Shown piece by piece: positions 42,919 through 52,196 of a stretch of 64,000 nt of DNA (the stretch's first letter is position 1; every line of letters begins with the position of its first letter). The DNA is from Arthrobacter sp. U41 (GTDB lineage Bacteria; Actinomycetota; Actinomycetes; Actinomycetales; Micrococcaceae). The position numbers and the translations under genes were made by a program. The stretch spans positions 2,976,001 through 3,040,000 of the forward strand of contig NZ_CP015732.1 of NCBI RefSeq assembly GCF_001750145.1, in the 5' to 3' direction. The notes under the pieces were generated by a model. The model was not told the DNA's origin, made no database searches, and worked only from the letters and a program-made list of their open reading frames with translations.

Positions 42919-42939
42919 GCGGCGCCCTCCTGGCGCCGC
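42919..42939 (+). promoter_or_regulatory. Hairpin after the FMN aptamer, possible expression platform
   Basis: A perfect 8-bp stem with a CTCCT loop begins 12 nt after aptamer P1. It has no U-run, so it may mask an element or cause Rho-dependent effects rather than act as an intrinsic terminator. Confidence 0.45.
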
Positions 42940-43000
42940 GGAAGTTCGCTGTCGTATACCCCCGGAGCCATCGCGGCTTTAGAGGGAAGGAACGACACAC

Positions 43001-43063
43001 ATGGACTCTCTGCGATGGCTCTTCACCCACACTGAGGTTTTCGAAAGCCCGGTGGCAGGTTGA
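43001..43063 (+). CDS. 20-codon ORF between the FMN riboswitch and ribD
   Basis: ATG at 43001 follows a good GGAAGGA site. It opens a 20-residue frame (starting MDSLRWLFTH) whose TGA overlaps the ribD ATG (TGATG). The geometry gives strong translational coupling to ribD. The first residues recall the N-terminus of PnuC/RibM-type riboflavin transporters, which often sit here in actinobacteria, so it could be the remnant left after deletion of that gene. It may equally be a leader peptide. Confidence 0.5.
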   Translation: MDSLRWLFTHTEVFESPVAG

Positions 43064-44268
43064 TGAGCCTTAGACACCCCATCCACGAGAAGCACCCCGC
43101 CCACGAGGCGACGGACGACGCCGCGGCCGTTGCCGTTGCCGGTTTCAGCGCAGTCGAGGTCGCTGCCATGGACGCCGCCCTCGAGGCAGCCCTGCAGGGG
43201 CCCCGTGGCGTGAACCCGCTGGTCGGCGCCGTCGTGATCGCCGCTGACGGAACCCGCCTGGTCACGGGCTACCACCGCGGCGCCGGCACCGCGCACGCGG
43301 AAGCCGATGCGATTGACCAGGCAAAGGCCGCCGGCCACGACCTCAGCGGCACCACCATGGTGGTCACGCTGGAGCCGTGCAACCATTGCGGACGCACCGG
43401 GCCCTGCGCCCAGGCGATCATCGAGGCCGGTATCGCTGACGTCGTCTACGCGGTCGACGATCCGCACGATCCCGCCGCCGGCGGCGCTGCGACGCTGCGT
43501 GCCGCGGGAGTCCGCGTCCGCTCCGGGCTCGGCGCACAGGCCGCCCTGGAGCTGAACCGGCAATGGTTCGACGCCGTTGAGGCCAAGCGGCCTTTCGTCA
43601 CCCTGCACATCGCGCAGACCCTCGACAGCCGCATCGCCGCCAGCGACGGCACCAGCCAGTGGATCTCCAGCCCGGAATCGCTCGCCGACAACCACGCCCT
43701 GCGCGGCCGGATCGACGCGATCCTGGTCGGAACCCAGACGGTCCTCGTGGACAATCCGCGCCTGACCGCCCGCGGCGCCGACGGCGAACCGGCCGGCCGG
43801 CAGCCCCTGCGCGTCGTGATGGGCTACCGGGGGATCCCCGAGGGCGCCGCGATCAACGGCGACGACGGCAAGGTCCTCCACCTGCCGACCCGTGATCCTC
43901 GGGAGGCGCTGGATGAGCTGTTCGCCGCCGGCGTCCGGCACCTCATGGTCGAGGGCGGCTCCCGCATCCTCAGCGCCTTCCTCTCCGCCGGTCTCGTGGA
44001 CGAACTCATCGTCTACCTCGCCCCGACGCTGCTGGGCTCGGGGACCCCGGCACTGGAGGACCTCGGCATTACCACCCTGGCCGACGCCCAGCAGTGGGAA
44101 TGGGACCCGGCGTCCGGCGGGGCGGTCCAGCAGCTCGGCCGCGACCTGCGGCTGCATTTGCGCCCCGCCCGGACAGGCGCGAACGACCAACCCCTGGCGC
44201 CAAACAACACTTCATCCGACTCAACCACGCTCCGCGCAGACGCGGACACCGCCGCAGGAGGCAACTGA
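43063..44268 (+). CDS. ribD: Bifunctional diaminohydroxyphosphoribosylaminopyrimidine deaminase / reductase
   Basis: The 401-residue enzyme does the second and third steps of the GTP branch of riboflavin synthesis. The N-terminal zinc deaminase domain has HAEADA and PCNHCGRTGPC. The C-terminal reductase domain has TLDSRIAASDGTSQWISSPE, VGTQTVLVDNPRLTAR and the LMVEGGSRIL loop. A ~35-residue N-terminal Ala-rich lead and a ~35-residue Asn/Thr-rich tail exceed the family length. The start overlaps the short upstream ORF and the stop overlaps ribE, under the FMN riboswitch. Confidence 0.95.
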   Translation: MSLRHPIHEKHPAHEATDDAAAVAVAGFSAVEVAAMDAALEAALQGPRGVNPLVGAVVIAADGTRLVTGYHRGAGTAHAEADAIDQAKAAGHDLSGTTMVVTLEPCNHCGRTGPCAQAIIEAGIADVVYAVDDPHDPAAGGAATLRAAGVRVRSGLGAQAALELNRQWFDAVEAKRPFVTLHIAQTLDSRIAASDGTSQWISSPESLADNHALRGRIDAILVGTQTVLVDNPRLTARGADGEPAGRQPLRVVMGYRGIPEGAAINGDDGKVLHLPTRDPREALDELFAAGVRHLMVEGGSRILSAFLSAGLVDELIVYLAPTLLGSGTPALEDLGITTLADAQQWEWDPASGGAVQQLGRDLRLHLRPARTGANDQPLAPNNTSSDSTTLRADADTAAGGN

Positions 44269-44927
44269 TGTTCACCGGAATTATTGCCGAGCAGGGGAAG
44301 GTGTTGTCCGTTGAGCGCAACGGCGACATCAGCGCCACCGTCCGGCTCCACGCGCCCGGAAGCACGGAGGGACTGGCCCTCGGCGGCTCTGTCGCCGTCA
44401 ACGGCGTCTGCCTCACGGCCACGGAGATCGACGGCAAGGACTTCAGCGTCGACGTCATGGGCGAGACCCTCACCCGCAGCACCATCGGCGAACTCTCCGC
44501 CGGGGACCCGGTCAACCTGGAGCGCTGCGTTCCGGCCGGCGGCCGGCTTGACGGCCACGTCGTCCAGGGCCACGTCGACGGCGTCGGACAGCTGATCGAG
44601 CGCGAGGGCCTCGGCAACTGGGACCGGCTCCGCTTCGGCGTTCCCGCCGGACTGGCCCGCTACATCGCCGAGAAGGGGTCCATCGCGGTCGACGGCGTTT
44701 CGCTGACCGTCACCGCCGTGAGCCCGGCGGCTGAACCTGCGCCGTGGTTCGAAGTGGGGCTGATCCCCACCACCCTGGCCGACACCGGACTGGGCGCGAA
44801 AGCAATCGGCAGCCACGTGAACCTCGAAGTTGACGTCCTGGCGAAGTACACTGAGCGCCTGCTGGCATTTTCGGGCACCGCCGCCGGGGGAGCAGCAGCA
44901 GTACACGCGGAGGGGGCAACAGCGTGA
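44268..44927 (+). CDS. ribE: Riboflavin synthase, alpha subunit
   Basis: The 219-residue enzyme dismutates two lumazines to riboflavin. It starts with the canonical [12 protein letters not shown] and has two tandem lumazine-binding barrels (about 1-95 and 96-200), each with a [13 protein letters not shown] or [13 protein letters not shown] motif. A Gly/Ala tail follows. The ATG overlaps the ribD stop by one base, and the stop overlaps the ribB GTG. Confidence 0.96.
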   Translation: MFTGIIAEQGKVLSVERNGDISATVRLHAPGSTEGLALGGSVAVNGVCLTATEIDGKDFSVDVMGETLTRSTIGELSAGDPVNLERCVPAGGRLDGHVVQGHVDGVGQLIEREGLGNWDRLRFGVPAGLARYIAEKGSIAVDGVSLTVTAVSPAAEPAPWFEVGLIPTTLADTGLGAKAIGSHVNLEVDVLAKYTERLLAFSGTAAGGAAAVHAEGATA

Positions 44928-45664
44928 ACAACGTCAAGGACATCCCTGCCCGGCAGCCCCTGCTCACTGACGCCGCCGAGGCCTCCCTGCCCGACGAGCT
45001 GGCACCCCTGCCGGTCATCCCGCCGGCGGGCCTGGACCTGATCGAAGACGCCGTCCGCGCCATCGCCGCCGGACGTCCCGTTCTGGTGGTCGACAACGAG
45101 GACCGCGAAAACGAAGGCGACATCATCTTCGCCGCCCAGCACGCCACCCCGGCCCTGATGGGCTGGACCATCCGGTACAGCTCCGGTGTGATCTGCGTGC
45201 CGCTCGACGCCGGCCGTGCCGACGCCCTCGCGCTGCCGCCGATGGTCGAAATCAACGAGGATGCCAAAGGCACCGCCTACACGGTGTCCTGCGACGCCGC
45301 GGTGGGCGTCAGCACCGGAATCTCCGCCACGGACCGGGCCCTCACCGCCCGGATCCTGGCCGATCCCGGCAGCCAGCCGGCGGCGCTGACCCGTCCCGGG
45401 CACGTTTTCCCGCTCCGCGCCGTTATGGGGGGAGTGCGGGAACGCCCGGGCCACACCGAAGCGGCCGTGGAACTGTGCCAGCTGGCCGGACTCGAGCCCG
45501 TGGGTGTGATCGCGGAAGTGGTGTACGACAACGGAGAAATGATGCGGCTGGACGGACTGCGCGGCTTCGCCCTGGAGCACGGCTGCCCGCTCATTTCGAT
45601 TGCCGACCTGGTGTCCTATCTTGAGGGCGGGCAGAGTGCCGGCCACGCAACGGACCACATGTGA
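44924..45664 (+). CDS. ribB: 3,4-dihydroxy-2-butanone 4-phosphate synthase
   Basis: The 246-residue enzyme converts ribulose 5-phosphate to the four-carbon riboflavin precursor. The Mg-site [15 protein letters not shown], the GHVFPLRA loop and the [11 protein letters not shown] motif are intact. In many actinobacteria this domain is fused to GTP cyclohydrolase II. Here the frame ends in TGA and a separate ribA gene starts 13 nt later. The GTG start overlaps ribE. An N-terminal extension of ~35 residues precedes the domain. Confidence 0.95.
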   Translation: MNNVKDIPARQPLLTDAAEASLPDELAPLPVIPPAGLDLIEDAVRAIAAGRPVLVVDNEDRENEGDIIFAAQHATPALMGWTIRYSSGVICVPLDAGRADALALPPMVEINEDAKGTAYTVSCDAAVGVSTGISATDRALTARILADPGSQPAALTRPGHVFPLRAVMGGVRERPGHTEAAVELCQLAGLEPVGVIAEVVYDNGEMMRLDGLRGFALEHGCPLISIADLVSYLEGGQSAGHATDHM

Positions 45665-45677
45665 TGGAGGAGAAACG

Positions 45678-46376
45678 ATGACGACGTCGGAAGCACAAGA
45701 ACAGCGGACGGCCGGACGCCAGCCGCATCCGGTCAGCGCCGGCCCCATCGTCCAGCTGCCCACCGCCTTCGGTGACTTCGTGGCGCAGGCCTGGACCGAT
45801 CTGGCCACCGGAGCCGAGCATCTGGCGGTCAGCTCCCCGCTGCCGCCGGTCGACGGGATGGCGCCGCTGGTCCGCCTGCATTCGGAGTGCCTCACCGGCG
45901 ACGTGTTCGGCTCCTACCGCTGCGACTGCGGTGAGCAGCTGGCCTATGCCCTCGAGATGATCAACGAGTTCGGCGGCACCCTGCTGTACCTGCGCGGCCA
46001 GGAGGGCCGGGGCATCGGCCTCGCGAACAAGATGAAGGCCTACGCCCTGCAGGAGGCCGGCTTCGACACTGTGGAGGCCAACGAACAGCTGGGCCTTCCC
46101 GTGGATGCCCGCTGCTACAAGGCCGCGGCCCAGATCCTCGCGGACATGGGCCTGCACGAGGTCCGCCTGCTCAGCAACAACCCTGACAAGCAGGACCGGC
46201 TGGCCCAGGCCGGTGTCCGGGTCGTGGAGATGGTGCCCACCGAGGTTCCCTCCCGGGAGCAGAACATCCGCTACCTGCAGACCAAGAAGGACCGGATGGA
46301 CCACCGGCTGGTCCTGGACATGGAGCCGGCTGCGCCGGCTGCCGGCCCGCGCGGTTTTGACCCCGATCCGGTCTGA
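45678..46376 (+). CDS. ribA: GTP cyclohydrolase II
   Basis: The 232-residue zinc enzyme opens GTP to the first pyrimidine intermediate of riboflavin synthesis. The zinc cysteines are in ECLTGDVFGSYRCDCGEQ, followed by LRGQEGRGIGL and the GTP-binding VEANEQLGLPVDARCYKAAAQIL. The ATG follows GGAGGAGAAACG and lies in a different frame from ribB, so they are separate polypeptides. The N-terminal ~40 residues form a lead segment. Confidence 0.95.
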   Translation: MTTSEAQEQRTAGRQPHPVSAGPIVQLPTAFGDFVAQAWTDLATGAEHLAVSSPLPPVDGMAPLVRLHSECLTGDVFGSYRCDCGEQLAYALEMINEFGGTLLYLRGQEGRGIGLANKMKAYALQEAGFDTVEANEQLGLPVDARCYKAAAQILADMGLHEVRLLSNNPDKQDRLAQAGVRVVEMVPTEVPSREQNIRYLQTKKDRMDHRLVLDMEPAAPAAGPRGFDPDPV

Positions 46377-46466
46377 CGTCTCCGAGACGACTTTCAGCCG
46401 GCCCACACGGGGCCGCGCTGACCTTTCACCACGCACACCACGACTTAGCAGAACAAGGATTCCCAG

Positions 46467-46952
46467 ATGAGCGGACACGGCGCACCACAGATTGACCTGA
46501 GCACCTTCAAACCGGAGGAAACCGCCCGGCTGAAACTGGCCATCGTGGCAGCCAGCTGGCACACCCAGATCATGGACGGGCTGCTGGACGGCGCGCTGCG
46601 CGCGGCGAAGGACGCCGGCATCAGCGAACCGACTGTGCTCCGCGTCCCCGGTGCCTTTGAGCTGCCCGTCGCCGCCGCCCGGCTGGCACCGCACTTCGAC
46701 GCCGTGGTGGCGCTCGGCGTCGTGATCCGCGGCGGAACCCCGCACTTCGAGTATGTCTGCGAGGCCGCCACGATGGGCCTGACCGAGGTCTCGGTGCGCA
46801 CCGGCGTCCCGGTCGGCTTCGGCGTGCTCACCTGCGACACGGAACAGCAGGGCATCGACCGCGCCGGGCTGCCGGGCTCCACCGAAGACAAGGGCCACGA
46901 AGCTGTTACCGCCGCTCTCGCCACCGCGGTGACCCTCAAGCAGTTCAGCTAA
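46467..46952 (+). CDS. ribH: 6,7-dimethyl-8-ribityllumazine synthase
   Basis: The 161-residue subunit of the icosahedral or pentameric lumazine synthase has the usual motifs: [20 protein letters not shown], the [11 protein letters not shown] substrate loop and [20 protein letters not shown] with the catalytic His. [26 protein letters not shown] segment follows. An AACAAGGA site precedes the ATG. It completes the riboflavin operon. Confidence 0.97.
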   Translation: MSGHGAPQIDLSTFKPEETARLKLAIVAASWHTQIMDGLLDGALRAAKDAGISEPTVLRVPGAFELPVAAARLAPHFDAVVALGVVIRGGTPHFEYVCEAATMGLTEVSVRTGVPVGFGVLTCDTEQQGIDRAGLPGSTEDKGHEAVTAALATAVTLKQFS

Positions 46953-46991
46953 GCCGGCAGGCGCCGGGCCCGGCCGCGCCCGGAAGGGGCG

Positions 46992-47041
46992 CGGCCCAGC
47001 CCGGCCCAGCCCGGCCCAGCCCGGCCCAGCCCGGCCCAGCC
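46992..47041. repeat. Five 10-nt tandem repeats
   Basis: Five perfect head-to-tail copies of CGGCCCAGCC lie in the ribH-hisE intergenic region. Perfect short repeats of this kind often vary in copy number. Confidence 0.9.
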
Positions 47042-47115
47042 CTTGGGACTGTGTAATCGCTCACATCCCCGCCGTCATGGAACGGCCCGGCAGGCGTCCT
47101 CCGCCCGCGAGCAAG

Positions 47116-47121
47116 TAGGCT
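47116..47121 (+). promoter_or_regulatory. Predicted -10 box of hisE (leaderless)
   Basis: TAGGCT ends 7 nt before the GTG at 47129. The GGAGGG between them is too close to the start to act as a standard ribosome site. Confidence 0.45.
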
Positions 47122-47128
47122 GGAGGGT

Positions 47129-47392
47129 GTGAAGAATTTCGAATCGCTGTTCGCAGAACTGAGTGAGAAGGCAGCCGTCCGTCCGGAAGGCTCCCGCACC
47201 GTCGCCGAACTGGATTCCGGAGTCCACGGCATCGGCAAGAAAGTCGTGGAGGAAGCAGCCGAGGTCTGGATGGCTGCCGAGTATGAATCCGATGAAGCCG
47301 CCGCCGAGGAAATTTCGCAGCTGCTTTATCACCTGCAGGTTCTGATGCTCGCCAAAGGACTCAGCCTGGAAGACGTCTACAAGCATCTCTAG
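47129..47392 (+). CDS. hisE: Phosphoribosyl-ATP pyrophosphatase
   Basis: The 87-residue MazG-like enzyme catalyses the second step of histidine synthesis. The all-helical fold and the metal-binding acidic motif [30 protein letters not shown] pattern (two EExxE-type helices) are clear. The GTG start gives [11 protein letters not shown] as in relatives. HisE is separate from HisI, which is encoded 3 kb downstream. Confidence 0.95.
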   Translation: MKNFESLFAELSEKAAVRPEGSRTVAELDSGVHGIGKKVVEEAAEVWMAAEYESDEAAAEEISQLLYHLQVLMLAKGLSLEDVYKHL

Positions 47393-47483
47393 CCACGTCC
47401 GCCCCGGAACCTGGCAGGCCCTGCCCTGCGAATCCGGTGTCCAGCGTGGCCCGCTGTGCCTGAACCGACTGATCCCGGACGGG

Positions 47484-47511
47484 CTGTTCTGAACGGACTG
47501 TTTTGAACGGA
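47484..47511. repeat. Two 14-nt direct repeats before hisG
   Basis: CTGTTCTGAACGGA and CTGTTTTGAACGGA lie side by side, 30-57 nt before the hisG start. The role is unknown. Confidence 0.6.
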
Positions 47512-47540
47512 CTTCGTCCCGACCAAGAAAGACCTTCCCG

Positions 47541-48383
47541 ATGCTGAGAGTTGCCGTCCCGAACAAGGGATCCCTGTCCGAAGCCGCTTCCGCCATGCTC
47601 GCCGAGGCCGGCTACCGCCAGCGCCGCGACACCCGCGAGCTGGTCATGCTGGACCCGGACAACGATATTGAATTCTTCTTCCTGCGCCCCCGTGACATCG
47701 CCGTGTACGTCGGCCAGGGCACGCTCGACGTCGGCATCACCGGCCGCGACCTGCTCCTGGACGCTGAGGTTGAAGCCGAAGAGCTGCTCCCGCTCGGCTT
47801 CGCCGCCTCCACCTTCCGCTTCGCCGGCCCGGTGGGCGACTTCAGCACGGTCGAACAGCTCGACGGCAAGCGCCTCGCCACCAGCTACGACGGCCTGCTC
47901 CGCGGCTACCTGGCCGAGCGCGGCATCAAGGCCAAGGTCGTCCGCCTCGACGGTGCCGTCGAATCCTCCGTGCGCCTCGGCGTCGCGGACGCGATCGCCG
48001 ACGTCGTCGAAACCGGCAACACCCTCAAGGCCGCCGGCATGGAGATCTTCGGCCAGCCCATCCTGCACTCCGAGGCCGTCCTGATCGGACGCAAGGGCGA
48101 GCGGAACCCGGCCGCCGAGGTGCTGATCCGCCGCCTGCAGGGCGTCCTCGTGGCGCGGCAGTACGTGATGATGGACTACGACATCCGCAAGGAACTCGTG
48201 GAAGAAGCCGCGGCCCTCACCCCCGGACTGGAATCGCCTACGGTCTCGCCGCTGCGCGATTCGGACTGGGTCGCCGTCCGCTCGATGGTGCCCAAGAAGC
48301 AGACCAACCGGATCATGGACGAGCTGTACGACCTGGGCGCCCGCGCCATCCTGGTCAGCACGATCCACGCCTGCCGCATCTGA
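47541..48383 (+). CDS. hisG: ATP phosphoribosyltransferase
   Basis: The 280-residue long-form HisG starts histidine synthesis by joining ATP and PRPP. It has [10 protein letters not shown], the GITGRDLL loop, the PRPP-binding [17 protein letters not shown] motif, and a C-terminal ACT-like regulatory domain (about 205-280) that binds histidine. The long form does not need HisZ. The ATG lies behind AAGAAAG, 148 nt after hisE. Confidence 0.96.
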   Translation: MLRVAVPNKGSLSEAASAMLAEAGYRQRRDTRELVMLDPDNDIEFFFLRPRDIAVYVGQGTLDVGITGRDLLLDAEVEAEELLPLGFAASTFRFAGPVGDFSTVEQLDGKRLATSYDGLLRGYLAERGIKAKVVRLDGAVESSVRLGVADAIADVVETGNTLKAAGMEIFGQPILHSEAVLIGRKGERNPAAEVLIRRLQGVLVARQYVMMDYDIRKELVEEAAALTPGLESPTVSPLRDSDWVAVRSMVPKKQTNRIMDELYDLGARAILVSTIHACRI

Positions 48384-48422
48384 GCGGGCGAGCCTTTCCG
48401 TGAGCGAAAACCAGGAGAAGTC

Positions 48423-49199
48423 ATGGCAGTAGCCGTCCGCGTTATCCCGTGCCTGGACGTTGACGCCGGCCGAGTGGTCAAGGGCATCAACTTCGAAGGA
48501 CTCCGCGACGCCGGAGACCCCGTCGAACTGGCACACCGGTACGACCACGGCGGCGCCGACGAGCTGACCTTCCTCGACGTCACGGCCTCCTCGGGCAACC
48601 GGGAAACCACCTTCGACGTCGTCCGGCGCACCGCCGAGGAAGTCTTCATCCCGCTGACCGTTGGCGGCGGCGTCCGCGGTGTGGCCGAGGTGGACAAGCT
48701 CCTGCGCTACGGCGCGGACAAGGCGGCCATCAACACCGCCGCCGTCGCCCGTCCCGACGTGATCGATGAGATCACCCGGCACTTCGGCTCCCAGGTCCTC
48801 GTGCTTTCCCTCGATGCACGCCGCACGCGTCCGGGCTCGCAGCCCACCCCCTCCGGCTTCGAGGTCACCACCCACGGCGGGCGCCAGGGGACCGGAATCG
48901 ACGCCATCGCTTGGGCCCGTGAAGCCGCCGACCGCGGTGTCGGTGAAATCCTGCTCAACTCGATCGACGCCGACGGCACCAAGGACGGTTTCGACCTGGA
49001 ACTGATCCGGCTCGCGCGGGCCGGGGTCAGGGTCCCCCTCATCGCCTCCGGCGGCGCCGGCAAGCCGGAGCACTTTCCGCCTGCGGTGGCGGCAGGAGCC
49101 GACGCGGTCCTCGCCGCGTCCGTCTTCCACTTCGGGCCGCTGGACATGATCGCTCAGGTCAAGGCCGCGATCCGGGAAGCAGGCTTCGAAGTCCGCTAA
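48423..49199 (+). CDS. hisF: Imidazole glycerol phosphate synthase, cyclase subunit
   Basis: The 258-residue (beta/alpha)8 barrel makes imidazole-glycerol phosphate and AICAR using ammonia from HisH. The catalytic aspartates are in [14 protein letters not shown] and [15 protein letters not shown], and phosphate loops GGGVR and ASGGAG are present. A Lys-to-Arg variant occurs in the DARRTRP strand region. The hisH and hisA/priA partners are not in the window. An AGGAGAAG site precedes the ATG. Confidence 0.96.
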   Translation: MAVAVRVIPCLDVDAGRVVKGINFEGLRDAGDPVELAHRYDHGGADELTFLDVTASSGNRETTFDVVRRTAEEVFIPLTVGGGVRGVAEVDKLLRYGADKAAINTAAVARPDVIDEITRHFGSQVLVLSLDARRTRPGSQPTPSGFEVTTHGGRQGTGIDAIAWAREAADRGVGEILLNSIDADGTKDGFDLELIRLARAGVRVPLIASGGAGKPEHFPPAVAAGADAVLAASVFHFGPLDMIAQVKAAIREAGFEVR

Positions 49200-49213
49200 T
49201 CCCCACCCAAAGC

Positions 49214-49274
49214 AACGCGGGGTCACTTACCGCCCATCCCAACGGGGAATACGGGCGGTAAGTGACCCCGCGTT
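49214..49274. terminator. Long palindromic hairpin between convergent genes (repeat copy 2)
   Basis: Perfect 22-bp arms (49214-49235 and 49253-49274) begin AACGCGGGGTCAC and enclose a 17-nt loop. It follows hisF by 14 nt and faces the convergent TIGR03085 gene. It shares the outer GCAACGCGGGGTCA sequence and an inner CCCATCC with the hairpin at 34030-34094. Confidence 0.82.
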
Positions 49275-49296
49275 CCTGCGTTTTGGAGAGCGGGCC

Positions 49297-49941
49297 CTAC
49301 AGCCCGACTTCGGCGGACTGCAGGAGCGCGACGGCGTCCGGCTGGCCTTCGAAGGTCACGAGGGCGTGGCGGGTGCGGCCGTGGGCGTGCATCAGCAGTT
49401 CACCCGGCTCACCGACGATCGCCACGGACACCGGAGCTCGCTTGGCGACGTGCCGGGGGCCGGAGGGCCGGACCAGCACGATCCCCAGATCCACTCCGCG
49501 GTAGAGAATGGCCGCACGCTTCACCAGATCATCCCAGAGGGCGTCCGAATACGCTTCGTCCAGGGCTCGCGGCGCCCAGCGGTCCACGGCCCGGCGCACG
49601 TCCTCGGTGTGTACGAAGTATTCGATCAGGTTGGCACTTTCGTCCAGTGCCTTGATCTTCATCGGCGAGAACGCGGACGGGCCGGCGCGGAAGGAGTTGA
49701 CCAGCTTGTTGTAGTCCTCGGGCGTCCTGAGCTTCGCGGCCAGCGCGGCTGTGGCCTCGTCCGACGCCTTGGAGAAGCGTTTGATCAGCAGCCCCAGTCC
49801 GACGGCGGCTTTCCGCTCGCGCAGGTACAGGTGGGCAGCTAGGTCCCTGGTGAGCCAGCCCTTACAGAGCGTGGGGGAGTCAGGACCGGCCGCCAGTAAG
49901 GTTTCGGCCAGAACTTCTCGGGACGGTTCGACGAAATGCAT
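49297..49941 (-). CDS. TIGR03085 family metal-binding protein
   Basis: The 214-residue protein belongs to the DinB-like/maleylpyruvate-isomerase N-terminal group (TIGR03085). The N-terminal four-helix region has metal-site His residues (MHFVEPSRE start, [13 protein letters not shown] and [14 protein letters not shown] with the HxxD pattern). Relatives are thought to use mycothiol; the reaction here is unknown. The start is the ATG at 49941, 8 nt after a TAGTTT box. The first residues overlap nothing else. Confidence 0.82.
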   Translation of the reverse strand: MHFVEPSREVLAETLLAAGPDSPTLCKGWLTRDLAAHLYLRERKAAVGLGLLIKRFSKASDEATAALAAKLRTPEDYNKLVNSFRAGPSAFSPMKIKALDESANLIEYFVHTEDVRRAVDRWAPRALDEAYSDALWDDLVKRAAILYRGVDLGIVLVRPSGPRHVAKRAPVSVAIVGEPGELLMHAHGRTRHALVTFEGQPDAVALLQSAEVGL

Positions 49942-49949
49942 CACTTGTG

Positions 49950-49955
49950 AAACTA
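49950..49955 (-). promoter_or_regulatory. Predicted -10 box of the TIGR03085 gene (leaderless)
   Basis: TAGTTT (reverse strand) ends 8 nt before the ATG. No ribosome site is seen. Confidence 0.4.
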
Positions 49956-50083
49956 GCACGAGACGGCGCCGCGTGGGCACGTGAACCGCCGCCGTTTTGG
50001 CCGCCGGGAGCCGAATCACTCCCCGGTGACGCCGATGTTAAGCGCCGGGCCGGGCGGCCGGGCGGCGCCGTGCCGCGAGGCAC

Positions 50084-50089
50084 TAGACT
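50084..50089 (+). promoter_or_regulatory. Predicted -10 box of hisI (leaderless)
   Basis: TAGACT ends 7 nt before the ATG at 50097; no ribosome site is present. Confidence 0.45.
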
Positions 50090-50096
50090 GGATCTG

Positions 50097-50534
50097 ATGT
50101 CTGAGCAGCCCGCCCCCGCCCCCGTTCTTGGAAGCCCTGTCCCCGGAAGCACCGATCCCGGACCGGCCGCGCCCGCACACGCCCTCCCCGCCGGGCTCGC
50201 CGCCGCGCTGAAGCGGGACGGCGCCGGCCTGGTCGCCGCGATCGTGCAGCAGTTCGACACCAACGAGGTGCTCATGCTCGGCTGGATGGATGACGAGGCC
50301 CTGCGCCGCACCATGACCAGCGGGCGCGTGACGTTCTACTCCCGCTCCCGCCAGGAATACTGGCGCAAGGGCGACACCTCCGGCCACGTGCAGTGGGTCA
50401 AGTCGCTCGCAATGGACTGCGACGGCGACGCGCTCCTGGTCCGCGTTGACCAGGTCGGCGCGGCCTGCCACACCGGTACCCGGACCTGCTTCGACGGCCG
50501 CGGCCTGGACGTCGTCACCGGCCAGGCCGACTAA
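50097..50534 (+). CDS. hisI: Phosphoribosyl-AMP cyclohydrolase
   Basis: The 145-residue zinc enzyme opens the adenine ring in histidine synthesis. The [19 protein letters not shown] motif, the Mg-binding [11 protein letters not shown] and the zinc cysteines in [11 protein letters not shown] are intact. Residues 1-32 form an Ala/Pro-rich extension. I place the start at the ATG at 50097 on the basis of the -10 box. It precedes trpE by 96 nt, an adjacency common in actinobacteria. Confidence 0.94.
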   Translation: MSEQPAPAPVLGSPVPGSTDPGPAAPAHALPAGLAAALKRDGAGLVAAIVQQFDTNEVLMLGWMDDEALRRTMTSGRVTFYSRSRQEYWRKGDTSGHVQWVKSLAMDCDGDALLVRVDQVGAACHTGTRTCFDGRGLDVVTGQAD

Positions 50535-50630
50535 CCTCAGCAGCTGCCGGCGCCCCGGGCGCCGCATCGGGGCACAGCCCCGCACACTCAACCTTCAGGA
50601 CCACTGAAAGAACAGGCGGAAACCACAGCC

Positions 50631-52196
50631 ATGCAGGACCTTGGAATCATCAGCCCGGGCCTGGAGGAGTTCCGTGAACTCGCAGGCCACAGCCGTGTAA
50701 TCCCCGTCCGGCTGAAGGTGCTGGCTGACGCCGAAACACCGATCGGGCTGTACCGCAAACTCGCCCAGGGCCAGCCCGGCACGTTCCTGATGGAATCCGC
50801 GGCCGTCGGAGGTTCCTGGTCCCGCTACTCCTTCATCGGCGCCCGGTCCCGGGCCACCCTGACCACCAAGGACGGCCAGGCGCACTGGCTCGGCGAGCCG
50901 CCGGTCGGCGTACCGCTCGGCGGCAGCCCGGTGGATGCAATCCGCGACACCGTCGAAGCCCTCCGCACCGACCGATTCGAAGGCCTGCCGCCGTTCACCT
51001 CCGGCCTGGTGGGCTTCCTCGGCTGGGAAACGGTCCGCCACTGGGAAAAACTGACCAGCCCGCCGGAGGACGACCTGCAGCTGCCCGAGATGGCGCTGAA
51101 CCTCGTCACCGACATGGCCGTGCACGACAACATGGACGGCACCGTGCTGCTGATTGCCAACGCGATCAACTTCGATAACAGCTCCGAACGCGTGGACGAG
51201 GCCTGGCACGACGCCGTCGCCCGGGTCAAGGCCCTGCTGGCCCGGATCAGCACTCCCGTCCAGCAGCCGGTTTCCGTGCTCGACGCCGCCGCCCTGGACT
51301 TCGCCTCCAGCGTGCAGGAACGCTGGAAGGAGTCGGACTACCTCGCCGCCCTGGACCGCAGCAAGGAAGCGATCGTCGACGGCGAGGTCTTCCAGGTGGT
51401 CATCTCGCGCCGCTTCGAAATGGAGTGCGGCGCGGACCCGCTGGACGTGTACCGGGTGCTCCGGAACACCAACCCCAGCCCGTACATGTACATCTTCAGC
51501 CTCGAGGATGCCGCTGGCCGGCAGTACTCGATTGTCGGGTCCTCCCCGGAAGCGCTGGTGACCGTGACGGGCCAGGAGGTCATCACCCACCCCATCGCCG
51601 GCTCCCGGCCGCGCGGCAAAACCGTGGAGGCGGACAAGGCCCTGGCCGAGGAACTCCTCGCGGACGAAAAGGAACGCGCCGAACACCTGATGCTGGTGGA
51701 TCTGTCCCGCAACGACCTGTCCAAGGTCTGCGTGGCCGGTACCGTCGACGTCACCCAGTTCATGGAAGTGGAGCGCTTCAGCCACATCATGCACCTGGTC
51801 TCCACCGTCGTCGGAAAACTGGCGCCCACCGCCACGGCCTACGACGTGCTCAAGGCGACCTTCCCGGCCGGAACACTTTCCGGCGCCCCCAAGCCGCGCG
51901 CTCTGCGCCTGCTCGATGAGCTGGAACCGCACCGCCGCGGAATCTACGGGGGAGTGGTGGGCTACCTCGACTTCGCCGGCGACATGGACATGGCCATCGC
52001 CATCCGCTCGGCCCTGCTCCGGGAAGGACGCGCCTACGTCCAGGCCGGCGGCGGCATCGTCGCCGACTCGGTGAACGCCACCGAGGCCATCGAAACGGTC
52101 AACAAGGCCGCCGCCCCGATGCGGGCCGTCCACACGGCCCGGTCGCTGCGCAACATCACGGCCGACTCCCTTCCCGACGCCGGTACGCAGTCGTGA
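50631..52196 (+). CDS. trpE: Anthranilate synthase component I
   Basis: The 521-residue subunit converts chorismate to anthranilate with ammonia from TrpG. The N-terminal regulatory site holds the FLMESAAVGGSWSRYSFIG version of the LLESA tryptophan-binding motif. The C-terminal chorismate domain has NPSPYMYIFSLEDA, VGSSPEALV, the HPIAGSRPRG motif and the DLSRNDLSKV and FPAGTLSGAPK regions. I see no clear Trp-rich leader or T-box in the 96-nt gap upstream. The last codons overlap the next gene. Confidence 0.96.
   Translation: MQDLGIISPGLEEFRELAGHSRVIPVRLKVLADAETPIGLYRKLAQGQPGTFLMESAAVGGSWSRYSFIGARSRATLTTKDGQAHWLGEPPVGVPLGGSPVDAIRDTVEALRTDRFEGLPPFTSGLVGFLGWETVRHWEKLTSPPEDDLQLPEMALNLVTDMAVHDNMDGTVLLIANAINFDNSSERVDEAWHDAVARVKALLARISTPVQQPVSVLDAAALDFASSVQERWKESDYLAALDRSKEAIVDGEVFQVVISRRFEMECGADPLDVYRVLRNTNPSPYMYIFSLEDAAGRQYSIVGSSPEALVTVTGQEVITHPIAGSRPRGKTVEADKALAEELLADEKERAEHLMLVDLSRNDLSKVCVAGTVDVTQFMEVERFSHIMHLVSTVVGKLAPTATAYDVLKATFPAGTLSGAPKPRALRLLDELEPHRRGIYGGVVGYLDFAGDMDMAIAIRSALLREGRAYVQAGGGIVADSVNATEAIETVNKAAAPMRAVHTARSLRNITADSLPDAGTQS

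Noticed and set aside
42919..42939. An intrinsic terminator as the FMN riboswitch expression platform
   Set aside because: The hairpin is strong but is not followed by a U-run, so I list it only as a possible platform.
50535..50630. A tryptophan attenuator or T-box before trpE
   Set aside because: The 96-nt gap contains GC-rich hairpins but no Trp-rich leader peptide and no T-box core sequence.
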